Shown piece after piece: positions 31,631-39,986 of a stretch of 64,000 bases of DNA. The translations under genes were made by a program, and so were the position numbers. The notes under the pieces were generated by a model. It was not told where the DNA came from, made no database searches, and saw only the letters and a list, made by a program, of their open reading frames with translations. This DNA comes from Herbidospora daliensis (GTDB lineage Bacteria; Actinomycetota; Actinomycetes; Streptosporangiales; Streptosporangiaceae): the NCBI RefSeq assembly GCF_001570585.1, contig NZ_BBXF01000004.1:186001-250000 (forward strand), given 5' to 3'. The stretch's first letter is position 1; every line of letters starts with the position of its first letter.

Positions 31631-32799
31631 CGAGGCAGGTCCTTCCAGGGCGCGGCGACGTCGGTTCGGGTTTCCGCCGGCAGTCCGAGCACCCGCTCGG
31701 CCACGATGTTGCGGAGGATCTCGGAGGTGCCGCCCTCGATCGAGTTGCCCTTGGCGCGCAGGTAGCGGTAGCCCGCGCCCCGGCCGAGGAAGTCGACGCC
31801 GTCGGGGCGGCGGAAGGTCCAGTCGTCGTAGACCAGGCCGTCTTCGCGCAGGAACTCGACCTCCAGGGCCGAGACCTCCTGGTGGTGGCGGGCGAACAGC
31901 AGCTTCATGCCCGACCCCTCGGGGCCGGGCTCGCCCGCGAGGAGCTGCTCGCGCAGGCGCTGGCCGGTCAGCCGCATCACCTCGCCCTGCACCCACAACT
32001 CCAGGGCCCGCTGGTGGAGGTCGTGGCCGCGCAGCTCGGGCCGGGCCTGCCACGCCTCGGTGAAGACGCCCATCATGGTGCGGCGCGGCGACCCCGACGC
32101 CCCGATGGCGACACGTTCGTTCATCAGCGTCGTCTGGGCCACCCGCCAGCCTTCGCCGACCTCGCCGAGGCGCAGGTCGTCGCCGAGCCGGACGCCGGTC
32201 AGGAAGACCTCGTTGAACTCGGCCTCGCCGGTGATCTGGCGCAGCGGCCTGACCTCGACCCCGGGGGCCTCCATGTCACACACGAAGTAGGTCAGGCCCC
32301 GGTGTTTGGGCAGGTCGGGGTCGTGCCGGGCGACCAGGATGCCCCAGCGGGCATGGTGGGCGCTGGACGTCCAGACCTTCTGGCCGTCGACCACCCACTC
32401 GTCGCCGTCGCGGACCGCGCGGGTGGCGAGCCCGGCCAGGTCAGACCCGGCGCCGGGCTCGGAGAAGAGCTGGCACCAGACCTCCTCGCCGGTCCAGAGC
32501 GGGCGCAGGAACCGGCGTTTCTGCTCCTCGGTGCCGTAGGCGAGGATCGTCGGCGCGGCCATGCCGAGGCCGATGCCGATGCGGCCGGGGTGGTTGTCGG
32601 GCGTGCCCCGGAAGACCTGTTCGACGACCCCCTGCAGGTCGCGCGGGGCGCCGAGGCCGCCCAGCCCTTCGGGAAAGTGCACCCAGGCCAGCCCGGCGTC
32701 GAACCTGGCCCGCAGCCAGTCGAGCGGGCTCAGCCCGGAAGGGTCGTGCCCGGCCAGGAACGCCTCCGCGCGCTGCCTGACCGTCGTCGCGTCCACCAC
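31627..32799 (-). CDS. Acyl-CoA dehydrogenase, catalytic-type
   Basis: 390 aa from a GTG at 32799 with AGGGGA 5 bp upstream; the next codon is also GTG and could be used. Middle domain CQLFSEPGAGSDLAGLATRA and WVVDGQKVWTSSAHHARWGI are the FAD/substrate blocks; LRAKGNSIEGGTSEILRNIV supplies the GGTxE motif whose neighbouring Glu is often catalytic. Coupled to the partner dehydrogenase gene by ATGA. Oxidises an acyl-CoA ester at the alpha-beta bond; chain type unknown. Confidence 0.92.
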   Translation of the reverse strand: MVDATTVRQRAEAFLAGHDPSGLSPLDWLRARFDAGLAWVHFPEGLGGLGAPRDLQGVVEQVFRGTPDNHPGRIGIGLGMAAPTILAYGTEEQKRRFLRPLWTGEEVWCQLFSEPGAGSDLAGLATRAVRDGDEWVVDGQKVWTSSAHHARWGILVARHDPDLPKHRGLTYFVCDMEAPGVEVRPLRQITGEAEFNEVFLTGVRLGDDLRLGEVGEGWRVAQTTLMNERVAIGASGSPRRTMMGVFTEAWQARPELRGHDLHQRALELWVQGEVMRLTGQRLREQLLAGEPGPEGSGMKLLFARHHQEVSALEVEFLREDGLVYDDWTFRRPDGVDFLGRGAGYRYLRAKGNSIEGGTSEILRNIVAERVLGLPAETRTDVAAPWKDLPR

Positions 32800-32867
32800 G
32801 TGGTTCCCCTGTCTGACGTCGTGCCAAAGTCGTACCGCACCGGCTCTCGCGTCCGGTATCGGTGGAA

Positions 32868-34061
32868 TCACGTGTGCTTCTTCAGCTCCCGGTAGGCCAG
32901 GGAGCGTTTGTGGACCTCGTCGGGGCCGTCGGCGAAGCGCAGGCTGCGGGCGCCCGCCCAGAGGGCGGCCAGCGGGAAGTCCTGGCTGACGCCGCCCGCC
33001 CCGTGGACCTGGATGGCCTTGTCGAGGATCCACTCGACGGCGACCGGGGTGGCGATCTTGATGGCCTGGATCTCGGTGTGCGCGCCCTGGTTGCCCACGG
33101 TGTCCATGAGCCAGGCGGTCTTCAGCACCAGCAGCCGCAACTGCTCGACCTTGACCCGCGACTCGGCGATCCAATCTTGCACGACCCCCTGCTGGGCCAC
33201 CTGCTTGCCGAACGCGGTGCGGGCCAGCGCTCTCTGGCACATCATCTCGATGGCGCGTTCGGCCATGCCGATGAGGCGCATGCAGTGGTGGATGCGGCCC
33301 GGCCCGAGCCGCGCCTGGGCGATGGCGAAGCCGCCGCCCTCCTCGCCGACAAGGTTGGCGGCCGGGACCCGGACGTCCTCGAAGATCACTTCGGCGTGGC
33401 CGCCGTGGTCGCCGTCGGTGTAGCCGAAGACCGACATGCCGCGTTTGACGGTCAGGCCGGGGGTGTCGCGCGGGACCAGGATCTGGCTCTGCTGGCGGTG
33501 CTTGGCCGCCTCGGGGTCGGTCTTGCCCATCACGATGAAGACGGCGCAGTCGGGGTTCATCGCGCCGGTGATGAACCATTTGCGGCCGTTGACCACGTAC
33601 TCGTCGCCGTCGCGGACGATCGAGGTGGCGATGTTGGTCGCGTCGGAGGAGGCCACGTCGGGCTCGGTCATCGCGAACGCCGAGCGGATCTCGCCGTCCA
33701 GCAGCGGTTCGAGCCAGCGCTTCTTCTGGTCGTCGGTGCCGAACTGGTGCAGCACCTCCATGTTCCCCGTGTCGGGGGCGGCGCAGTTGGTCGCGACCGG
33801 GGCGATGGCCGGGGAGCGGCCCATGATCTCGGCGAGGGGGGCGTACTGGAGGTTGGAGAGGCCCTCGCCCGGCAGGAACAGGTTCCACAGGCCGCGTCTG
33901 CGGGCCTCGGCCTTCAGCTCCCCGACGATCGGCGGCGCGCTCCAGCCGCTCTCCCGCGCCTGCTCCTCGAAGACCGGTTCGGCCGGGTAGACGTGCTCGG
34001 CCATGAAGGCTTCGAGCTTCTCGCGGTAGTCGCGTGTGGTCGCGTCGAAGGCGAAATCCAT
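32868..34061 (-). CDS. Acyl-CoA dehydrogenase (ACAD10/11-like)
   Basis: 397 aa. AFAMTEPDVASSDATNIATS, YVVNGRKWFITGAMNPDCAV, RVPAANLVGEEGGGFAIAQ, LGPGRIHHCMRLIGMAERAI, AIQVHGAGGVSQDFPLAALW are full-length matches to the ACAD11 group. The gene starts 1 bp after the phosphotransferase stop. In animals ACAD10/11 fuse a phosphotransferase to a dehydrogenase that handles 4-hydroxyacyl-CoAs; here the two are separate adjacent genes, suggesting the same pathway (inference). Confidence 0.93.
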   Translation of the reverse strand: MDFAFDATTRDYREKLEAFMAEHVYPAEPVFEEQARESGWSAPPIVGELKAEARRRGLWNLFLPGEGLSNLQYAPLAEIMGRSPAIAPVATNCAAPDTGNMEVLHQFGTDDQKKRWLEPLLDGEIRSAFAMTEPDVASSDATNIATSIVRDGDEYVVNGRKWFITGAMNPDCAVFIVMGKTDPEAAKHRQQSQILVPRDTPGLTVKRGMSVFGYTDGDHGGHAEVIFEDVRVPAANLVGEEGGGFAIAQARLGPGRIHHCMRLIGMAERAIEMMCQRALARTAFGKQVAQQGVVQDWIAESRVKVEQLRLLVLKTAWLMDTVGNQGAHTEIQAIKIATPVAVEWILDKAIQVHGAGGVSQDFPLAALWAGARSLRFADGPDEVHKRSLAYRELKKHT

Positions 34062-34062
34062 G

Positions 34063-35007
34063 TCAGACCTCCCGAAGGCCGCGCTCGACGAGCGGCGCGA
34101 CGATGTCCCCGATGTCCTCGAACCCGGCGCCGACGGTCAGCCCCTGGGTGAAGCGGAAGTAGATGCCCTCGGTGATGACCGCGAGCTTGAAGCAGGCCAG
34201 CCCGACGTACCAGCCCAGCCGGGCGGTGTCGCGGCCCGACCGCGCCGCGTAGTGGGCGGCCAGCGCGGCGCTGTCGACCTCGCCGCCGAGGGCGCCGATG
34301 TCGAGGTGCGGGAAATCGGCGTACAGGAGGAAGAGCGCCACGTCGGTGAGGGGGTCGCCGAGCGTCGACATCTCCCAGTCGAGCACCGCCGCGACCCGCC
34401 CGTCGCGGATCAGCGTGTTGCCGAGCTTGAAGTCGCCGTGGACGATCGCCGGCGGGCCCGACGCCGGCACGTCGGCGGCCAGCCGGGCGAACAGGTCGTC
34501 GATGCCGGCGACCTCGCGGCTGCGCGAGGCGTCGAGCTGCCGCTTCCAGCGTTTGACCTGCCGGTCGAGGAAGCCCTCTGGCCGCCCGAAGTCGCCCAGG
34601 CCCACCTCGGCCGGGTCGATCAGGTGCAGGCGCGCCAGGACGTCGGCCAGGTGCTCCCCCACCTCGGGGCTGAGCGGGGTGGGCGTGCCCTCGACGTACT
34701 CCATGACGTAGAAGGGGGCGCCGACCACCTCGGCGTCGTCGCAGAAGTGGTACATGCGCGGCACCGGCACGCCGGTGTCCTGCAGCGCGCCCATCACGCG
34801 GAACTCCCGGCCCATGTCGTGGGCGGTGGCCAGCACGTGGCCGAGCGGCGGGCGGCGCACTACGACCGTGCGGTCGGCGTCGCGGACGATGTAGGTGAGG
34901 TTCGACTTGCCGCCCTCGATCAGTTCGGCGGTCAGCGGGCCGCGCGTGACACCTGCCTCGGAGAGGCGGGCGGCGAGACGGTCGAGATCGAGTCCGGGCA
35001 CTGTCAC
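34063..35007 (-). CDS. APH-family phosphotransferase (ACAD10/11 kinase-like)
   Basis: 314 aa from a GTG at 35007. Kinase-like fold: EGGKSNLTYIV (nucleotide loop), VVRRPPLGHVL (Lys replaced by Arg-rich strand), YVMEYVEG hinge, catalytic loop IVHGDFKLGNTLI and metal Asp in VLDWEMSTLGDP. The HGD..LGN loop is typical of the group that phosphorylates 4-hydroxyacyl-CoA in animals' ACAD10/11. First gene of the operon 35007-30548; a palindromic operator lies 11 bp upstream of its start. Confidence 0.92.
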   Translation of the reverse strand: MTVPGLDLDRLAARLSEAGVTRGPLTAELIEGGKSNLTYIVRDADRTVVVRRPPLGHVLATAHDMGREFRVMGALQDTGVPVPRMYHFCDDAEVVGAPFYVMEYVEGTPTPLSPEVGEHLADVLARLHLIDPAEVGLGDFGRPEGFLDRQVKRWKRQLDASRSREVAGIDDLFARLAADVPASGPPAIVHGDFKLGNTLIRDGRVAAVLDWEMSTLGDPLTDVALFLLYADFPHLDIGALGGEVDSAALAAHYAARSGRDTARLGWYVGLACFKLAVITEGIYFRFTQGLTVGAGFEDIGDIVAPLVERGLREV

Positions 35008-35017
35008 AGCTCGCGAG

Positions 35018-35037
35018 CATACCGACCAGCCGGTATG
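35018..35037. promoter_or_regulatory. Operator of the acyl-CoA dehydrogenase operon
   Basis: CATACCGACCAGCCGGTATG: perfect 7-bp arms CATACCG/CGGTATG around 6 bp. Near-identical to 29808-29824 before the TetR gene. Position next to the GTG start implies repression by occlusion. The rest of the 129-bp gap to 35136 shows no other signal. Confidence 0.7.
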
Positions 35038-35136
35038 AGTGTCGACGACACTCGGGGGTGACAGCCGCAGTGGAGAGGACTTTTCTGGATATATCAGGAC
35101 ATGTGCCTAGCCCCCGCGACCCTAGGGTGACTCCCC

Positions 35137-35712
35137 ATGGAACCGACGTTCTTCGAAAACCCCGACGAGTTCTACGCCTGGCTGGCCGCCAACCACGCCG
35201 CCGAGACGGAGTTGTGGGTCGGCTTCCACAAGCGGTCGACCGGCAGGCCGAGCCTCACCTGGCCCGAGTCGGTCGACCAGGCGCTCTGCTTCGGCTGGAT
35301 CGACGGCGTGCGCAAGAGCCTCGGCCCCGAGTCCTATGTCATCCGCTTCACCCCCAGGAAACCCCGCAGCACCTGGAGCTCGGTGAACATCAACCGCATC
35401 CGTGAGCTGATCGACCTGGGGGTCGTCCACCAGGCGGGCCTGGCGGCCTTCGAGTCGCGCAGCGAGGACCGTTCGGAGATCTACAGCTACGAGCAGCGCC
35501 AGGCCGCCGAACTCCCCGAGGAGTACGCCGCCCGGTTCCAGGAGGACAAGGCCGCCTGGGACTGGTTCGAGGGCCAGGCCCCCTGGTATCGCCGGACCGC
35601 CATCTACTGGGTGATCAGCGCCAAGAAGGAGGAGACCCGGCTGCGCCGCCTGGCCACCCTGATCGAGGACTCCGGGGCCGGCCGCCGCATCAGGTCGGTG
35701 ACGCGTCCCTGA
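35137..35712 (+). CDS. YdeI/OmdA family protein
   Basis: 191 aa. Family blocks: FFENPDEFYAWLAANHA, ELWVGFHKRSTGRPSLTWPE, VDQALCFGWIDGVRKSL, YVIRFTPRKPRSTWSSVNIN, and the C-terminal RRTAIYWVISAKKEETR-LATLI. Soluble. The C-terminal half is the bacteriocin-protection/OmdA-like domain (YdeI). Its stop region overlaps the convergent TetR gene by 23 bp. Function not defined. Confidence 0.9.
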   Translation: MEPTFFENPDEFYAWLAANHAAETELWVGFHKRSTGRPSLTWPESVDQALCFGWIDGVRKSLGPESYVIRFTPRKPRSTWSSVNINRIRELIDLGVVHQAGLAAFESRSEDRSEIYSYEQRQAAELPEEYAARFQEDKAAWDWFEGQAPWYRRTAIYWVISAKKEETRLRRLATLIEDSGAGRRIRSVTRP

Positions 35713-36274
35713 ACACCGCCGACAGGTATTCGGCGAAGGCGGCCCGCAGGTCGTCGAGCGTGGGCACGCCCCCGGCGCCGACGACGGCGTCGAACAGCAG
35801 CCCCTCGGTGAACGCGACCAGCTGGCGCCCCTGCCGCGCCGGGTCGGCGGTGCCGGCCTCGGTGAACATCGCGACGCCCTGGTCGCGGTAGCGGCGGCCG
35901 ATGTCGTCGTAGACGGCGCGCAGTTCCGGGCGCCGGGTGGCCTCCAGGGCCAGTTCGTAGCGGGCGACGCTGCGCCGCCGGTCGACTTCGATCATCTTGT
36001 GCGTCGACACCGCCAGCAGCTCGGCCATGGCCGCGCGCCGGTCGGCCGGCAGCGGCCGGGTGAGCAGTTCGCCGAAGTGCGCGTCCTCCAGCTCGGTCAG
36101 CCGGGCGAGGGCGAGCTCCAGCAGCGCGGCCCGGCTGCGGGCCAGGTTGGAGGTGGACCCGGGCGGCAGCCCGGCCGCCGCGTCGACCGCCCGGTGGGTC
36201 AGGCCGCGCATGCCCAGATCGCAGAGGATCTCGATCGCGGCGTCGCCGACGAGCCGTACTCGCTCAGTGCTCAC
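35690..36274 (-). CDS. TetR-family regulator, divergent from FAD monooxygenase
   Basis: 194 aa from a GTG at 36274. The N-terminal domain is a TetR helix-turn-helix (AAIEILCDLGMRGLTHRAVD, then AAAGLPPGSTSNLARSRAAL), with the unusual TSNLARSRAALLEL in place of a YYHF turn. Two copies of ACTACA-N2-TGTAGT lie between it and the monooxygenase, so it very likely represses both. Ligand unknown, perhaps the aromatic substrate of the oxygenase. Confidence 0.9.
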   Translation of the reverse strand: MSTERVRLVGDAAIEILCDLGMRGLTHRAVDAAAGLPPGSTSNLARSRAALLELALARLTELEDAHFGELLTRPLPADRRAAMAELLAVSTHKMIEVDRRRSVARYELALEATRRPELRAVYDDIGRRYRDQGVAMFTEAGTADPARQGRQLVAFTEGLLFDAVVGAGGVPTLDDLRAAFAEYLSAVFRDASPT

Positions 36275-36282
36275 TTCCGCAG

Positions 36283-36314
36283 ACTACACATGTAGTGCAT
36301 ACTACAGATGTAGT
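36283..36314. promoter_or_regulatory. Paired TetR operators
   Basis: ACTACACATGTAGT (36283-36296) and ACTACAGATGTAGT (36301-36314): 6-bp arms around 2 bp, repeat centres 18 bp apart. They fill the gap between the divergent TetR and monooxygenase genes, 8 bp from the former's start. Confidence 0.75.
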
Positions 36315-36330
36315 TTCCCAAGGAGGCATC

Positions 36331-37437
36331 ATGAGACACGCCGTGGTGGTCGGCGCCGGGATCGGCGGTCTGACCTCGGCAGCCGCGCTGAGACAACAGG
36401 GGTGGGCGGTGACCGTGCTGGAGCGGGCCGCCTCGATCGAGCCGGTCGGCGCGGGCCTGGCGATGGCGCCCAACGCCCTGCGCGCCCTCGACGTGATCGG
36501 GGTGGGCGACCGGGTGCGCACGTTGTCGGCGTTCCAGGGCTCGGCCGGCATCCGGACCAAGACCGGCAAGTGGTTGTCGCGCACCAGCGCCGAGGCCGCC
36601 GAGGCGCGCTACGGCGACCCGACCGTGCTGCTGCACCGGGCGGTGCTGGCCGAACTGCTCGCCGAGCAGGCCCCGGAGATCCAGCTCGGCACCTCGGTCG
36701 AGTCGGTCACCCCCGAAGGCGTGGTCACCACCACGAGGGGCGATCTGGACGCCGACCTCGTGGTGGCCGCCGACGGCATCCGCTCCCGCATCCGGCAGGC
36801 CCTGTTCCCGGCCCTGCCCGGCCCGGTCTACGCGGGCGTGACGAGCTGGCGGGTGATCGTCGACGGCGCCGCCCCGCCCGCCGAGTCGTGGGGCGACGGA
36901 CAGGTCTTCGGCATGGCCCCCCTCGCCGGAGAACGGGTCTACGCCTACGCCACCGCACCCTCGGCCCCCGGCCTGACCAGCCCCGACGAGCTGGGCGAAC
37001 TGCGGCGGCTGTTCGCCGGCTGGCACGACCCGATTCCCGGCCTGCTCGCCCGCGCCGACCCGGCGGCGGTCATCCGCACCGACATCTACAGCCTGGAGAC
37101 CGCTCCCCCGGCCTTCCACTCCGGCCGGGTCGCGCTGGTCGGCGACGCCGCCCACGCCATGACCCCGAACCTGGGCCAGGGGGCCTGCCAGGCGATCGAG
37201 GACGCGGTCACGCTGGCGTACACGGACGATCTGGAGAGCTATTCGGCCGTGCGGATGGCGCGCACCGCGCCGATCGTGAAGCGGTCGCGGACCATCGCCC
37301 GGATGACCGCGTGGCGCAACCCGGTCGCGGCGGCGGCGCGGAACACGATGATCAGCATGGTCGGCCGGCTGGGCACCACGGCGATGTTGCGCCAGATGGA
37401 CCCGATCCTGGGCTGGCGGCCGCCCGTCAGACCGTGA
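36331..37437 (+). CDS. FAD-dependent aromatic monooxygenase (group A flavoprotein)
   Basis: 368 aa from the ATG at 36331, chosen for AGGAGG 6 bp upstream. FAD-binding VVVGAGIGGLTSAAALRQQG at the start, the DG motif VVAADGIRSRIRQALFP in the middle, and the GD motif RVALVGDAAHAMTPNLGQGA near residue 275. These are the three marks of salicylate-hydroxylase/PHBH-type enzymes that use NAD(P)H and oxygen. Regulated by the divergent TetR. Substrate unknown. Its end overlaps the DMT transporter gene by 11 bp. Confidence 0.93.
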   Translation: MRHAVVVGAGIGGLTSAAALRQQGWAVTVLERAASIEPVGAGLAMAPNALRALDVIGVGDRVRTLSAFQGSAGIRTKTGKWLSRTSAEAAEARYGDPTVLLHRAVLAELLAEQAPEIQLGTSVESVTPEGVVTTTRGDLDADLVVAADGIRSRIRQALFPALPGPVYAGVTSWRVIVDGAAPPAESWGDGQVFGMAPLAGERVYAYATAPSAPGLTSPDELGELRRLFAGWHDPIPGLLARADPAAVIRTDIYSLETAPPAFHSGRVALVGDAAHAMTPNLGQGACQAIEDAVTLAYTDDLESYSAVRMARTAPIVKRSRTIARMTAWRNPVAAAARNTMISMVGRLGTTAMLRQMDPILGWRPPVRP

Positions 37438-38290
37438 CGGGCTCGGGCTTGGCCTCGGGCGCCGGCGAGTGGTCGGGCGCGAGGCGGCTGAGCGTGATGG
37501 TGCCCCAGACGAGGATCGCGGTCGCGATGAGCGCGGGCACGACCTGGCCGACCCCGGCCGGCAGGGGCTCGCCGAGCAGCACGGTCCCGGCGGTGATCGA
37601 GGTGATGGGGTCGACGATCTGCACGGTCGCGTAGGCGATGCCGAAGTAGCCGACCTCGTAGGACTTCTGCAGCAGCACCACGGCCGCGACCAGCAGGAGG
37701 GGGATCGCGAGGGCGAACCAGTGCAGCAGGTCGCCCCACGCGCCGGTGAAGTTGCCGCCGACGACGCGCACGAACGTCGAGACGGTCGCGGTCACCGCCC
37801 CCGCGCCGATCGACATCCAGATCGCCTTGCCGGGCCCGGCGAAGAACCGCGCCGACACGAAGCTGGCGGCCGCGATCAGCGCCACCACCAGGATCATCCC
37901 GACGCCCTCGCCGGTCGTCATCGACGGTTTCACGTTGTGGGCCGGGACCAGCAGCATCAGCCAGAGCAGCCCGACCGCGACGGCCAGCGAGCCGAGGTAT
38001 TCGGCCCGGTGGGCCTTGCGCCCGTGCAGCCAGGCCGCGAGCGGCACCGCGAAGACGAGCGTGGCGACGCTGATCGGCTGGACGATGATGAGCGGCGCGA
38101 GGCTGAGCGCCACCGCGTGGAGGCAGGCGCCGCTGAAGCTGATGACTCCGCCGATCCACCAGCGCGGCCGGCGGACCAGCCGTAGGGTGGCTCCCTGGGC
38201 GACGGCCTCGAACTGCTGGAGGGCCGCGCCCAGCGCGTATCCGAGCGCGCCGAGCAGGGCGATGGTGAACCCCAGCCAGGTCATGGGCAT
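37427..38290 (-). CDS. DMT-superfamily transporter (NIPA/EamA-like)
   Basis: 287 aa, nine to ten helices. Starts WLGFTIALLGALGYALGAAL, with QPISVATLVFAVPLAAW and the second-half repeat GIAYATVQIVDPITSITAGT, then VLLGEPLP. The repeated structure and the charged loops fit the drug/metabolite transporter superfamily; the VQ..DP motif is reminiscent of NIPA-type Mg transporters and of EamA exporters. Substrate cannot be chosen. Confidence 0.82.
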   Translation of the reverse strand: MPMTWLGFTIALLGALGYALGAALQQFEAVAQGATLRLVRRPRWWIGGVISFSGACLHAVALSLAPLIIVQPISVATLVFAVPLAAWLHGRKAHRAEYLGSLAVAVGLLWLMLLVPAHNVKPSMTTGEGVGMILVVALIAAASFVSARFFAGPGKAIWMSIGAGAVTATVSTFVRVVGGNFTGAWGDLLHWFALAIPLLLVAAVVLLQKSYEVGYFGIAYATVQIVDPITSITAGTVLLGEPLPAGVGQVVPALIATAILVWGTITLSRLAPDHSPAPEAKPEPVTV

Positions 38291-38329
38291 GCTCCGGAAG
38301 ATTCGTGGGTGCGGGTCACCCGATTCAGC

Positions 38330-39901
38330 TTAGGGACAATCTCCTGTTCCCCGGGTCGAGTCTCCCATATCTACCAGAACGGCCATTGCGGCATTCCGCC
38401 CATTGAGGGCGATCACACTGCCCCCCGGATGGGTCGCCGCGCCGCACAGATAGACCCCGTCCATGGGCGTACGGGGGGTCAGCCGCCGGTCCCACATCTG
38501 GTCGGGCCGCACCTCCCCCTGGAAGATGTGGCCCCCGGTCAGCCCCACGCGGGCCTCGATGTCGGGCGGCCCGAGCACCTCGTAGTCGACCAGGCAGTCG
38601 GCGAAGTCGGGGGCGTACCGGCCGATGAGGTCGATGAACTGGCGGGCCACCTCGTCGCGCCGGGCCTCCCAGCCGCCTTTGAGCCCGTAGGGGGCGTACT
38701 GCCCGAAGACGCTCATCAGGCCGTCCTGTACGTAGATCTCCCCGAACCCCACCGCCGGTTCGCCGGCCTGGCAGCGTTCGAAGGCGCGCTGGGCCTCGTC
38801 GAGGCCGGTCGTCACGTCGACCACGCCGTCGGCCATGAAGGTCTGGCCGGGGGCGGCCGTCCAGGAGGGCAGACGGCTCAGGGCGGCGTTGAACTTGACG
38901 ACCGGGCTGCGCACGTCCCATTCGGCGATCCGCAGGCGGTAGTCGTCCGGCGCGTCGACCATGGTCATCAGGCGCTTGGGGTCGGCGTTGGAGACGACCC
39001 GGCCGGCGGCGATGAAGGTGCCGTCGTCGAGGCACACCCCCTCGCCCGGGAGCACCCGCGCCACCGGCACCCCGGCCGCCAGCACCGCCCCGGCCTCGCG
39101 GGCGGCGTCGGCGATGGCGAAGCTCACCATGCCCATGCCGCCCTTCACGTAGCCCCAGACCGCGCCGACGCCGTCGAGCTCGCCGATGAAGTGCATCAGC
39201 TTGACGGCCGCGGTGCCGGGGTCGCGCGGCCCGGCGTAGGTGCCGATGATCCCCTGGCCGAACAGGGCGTCCTTCAGGCGCTGGTCGGTGACGAAGTCGT
39301 CGATCACGTCGGCGATCGAGGCGTGGAACAGGACGTCGGACATATAGGTGTCGCCCAGGATCTCGCCGAGCTCCTCGCGGGAGGGCGAGTCGCCGGCCCA
39401 GGTGTCCCTGGCGCCCTTGCGGAGTTTGATCCGCATGCGGTCGAACAGGTCCTCGTAGGCGAAGTAGCCGTCGATCTCCTTCTGCGGCAGCCCGAGGTCG
39501 GTCAGGGCCCGGACCGTGCGGTCGTGGTCGAGCCACTGGGCGAAGGCGGTGCCGTCGTCGAAGGGGATCCAGAGCTGCGGGTCGGCGATGGTGAAATCGA
39601 GGCCGCGATCTTTCAGGCCGAGCTCGCGGATGACCGTCTCGTCGAGCAGCCCGACGACGTAGGCGCAGGGGCTCACGACGTACCGGGGATCTTCGAACGG
39701 GCGTTCCAGGGTGCACGCGCCGCCGAGGCGCTCCCGGGCCTCCAGCACCAGCACCCGTTTGCCCGCCCGTGCCAGGTAGGCGGCGCACGTCAGGCCGTTG
39801 TGGCCGCCGCCGACCACGATCACGTCCCAGCGGCGACGCGCCAGGTCTTTGACGGGTTCCGGGAGGCCCACCTGGCCGAGCTGGGCGGCGATCTCGTTCA
39901 T
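38330..39901 (-). CDS. PYROXD2/CrtI-like FAD-dependent oxidoreductase
   Basis: 523 aa. N-terminal Rossmann motif VIVVGGGHNGLTCAAYLARA with the acidic end of strand 2 in VLVLEARERLGGACT. The C-terminal GAATHPGGSVIALNGRNAAM is the phytoene-desaturase family FAD signature. The rest (YFAYEDLFDRMRIKL, GIIGTYAGPRDPGTAAVKL, VKGGMGMVSFAIADAAREAG) follows the PYROXD2 group rather than true carotenoid desaturases, and no carotenoid genes are near. A perfect inverted repeat lies 11 bp upstream. Substrate unknown. Confidence 0.9.
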   Translation of the reverse strand: MNEIAAQLGQVGLPEPVKDLARRRWDVIVVGGGHNGLTCAAYLARAGKRVLVLEARERLGGACTLERPFEDPRYVVSPCAYVVGLLDETVIRELGLKDRGLDFTIADPQLWIPFDDGTAFAQWLDHDRTVRALTDLGLPQKEIDGYFAYEDLFDRMRIKLRKGARDTWAGDSPSREELGEILGDTYMSDVLFHASIADVIDDFVTDQRLKDALFGQGIIGTYAGPRDPGTAAVKLMHFIGELDGVGAVWGYVKGGMGMVSFAIADAAREAGAVLAAGVPVARVLPGEGVCLDDGTFIAAGRVVSNADPKRLMTMVDAPDDYRLRIAEWDVRSPVVKFNAALSRLPSWTAAPGQTFMADGVVDVTTGLDEAQRAFERCQAGEPAVGFGEIYVQDGLMSVFGQYAPYGLKGGWEARRDEVARQFIDLIGRYAPDFADCLVDYEVLGPPDIEARVGLTGGHIFQGEVRPDQMWDRRLTPRTPMDGVYLCGAATHPGGSVIALNGRNAAMAVLVDMGDSTRGTGDCP

Positions 39902-39911
39902 CCATCAACAC

Positions 39912-39929
39912 TGACTGGATAACCAGTCA
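39912..39929. promoter_or_regulatory. Inverted repeat before the PYROXD2-like gene
   Basis: TGACTGGATAACCAGTCA: 7-bp perfect arms TGACTGG/CCAGTCA around ATAA. It ends 10 bp from the oxidoreductase start and 57 bp before the SecA2 start. TetR-like in form, but no regulator gene is adjacent, so it would be read in trans. Confidence 0.55.
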
Positions 39930-39986
39930 AAGCGCAAGGGCCGCCCTTGGGTCTAGCATCGGTCATTCCGGGGTTTTTCCTACGGG

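Noticed and set aside
38330-39901. Carotenoid phytoene desaturase.
   Set aside because: Shares the FAD signatures, but internal blocks follow the PYROXD2 group and no phytoene synthase or other carotenoid gene is adjacent.
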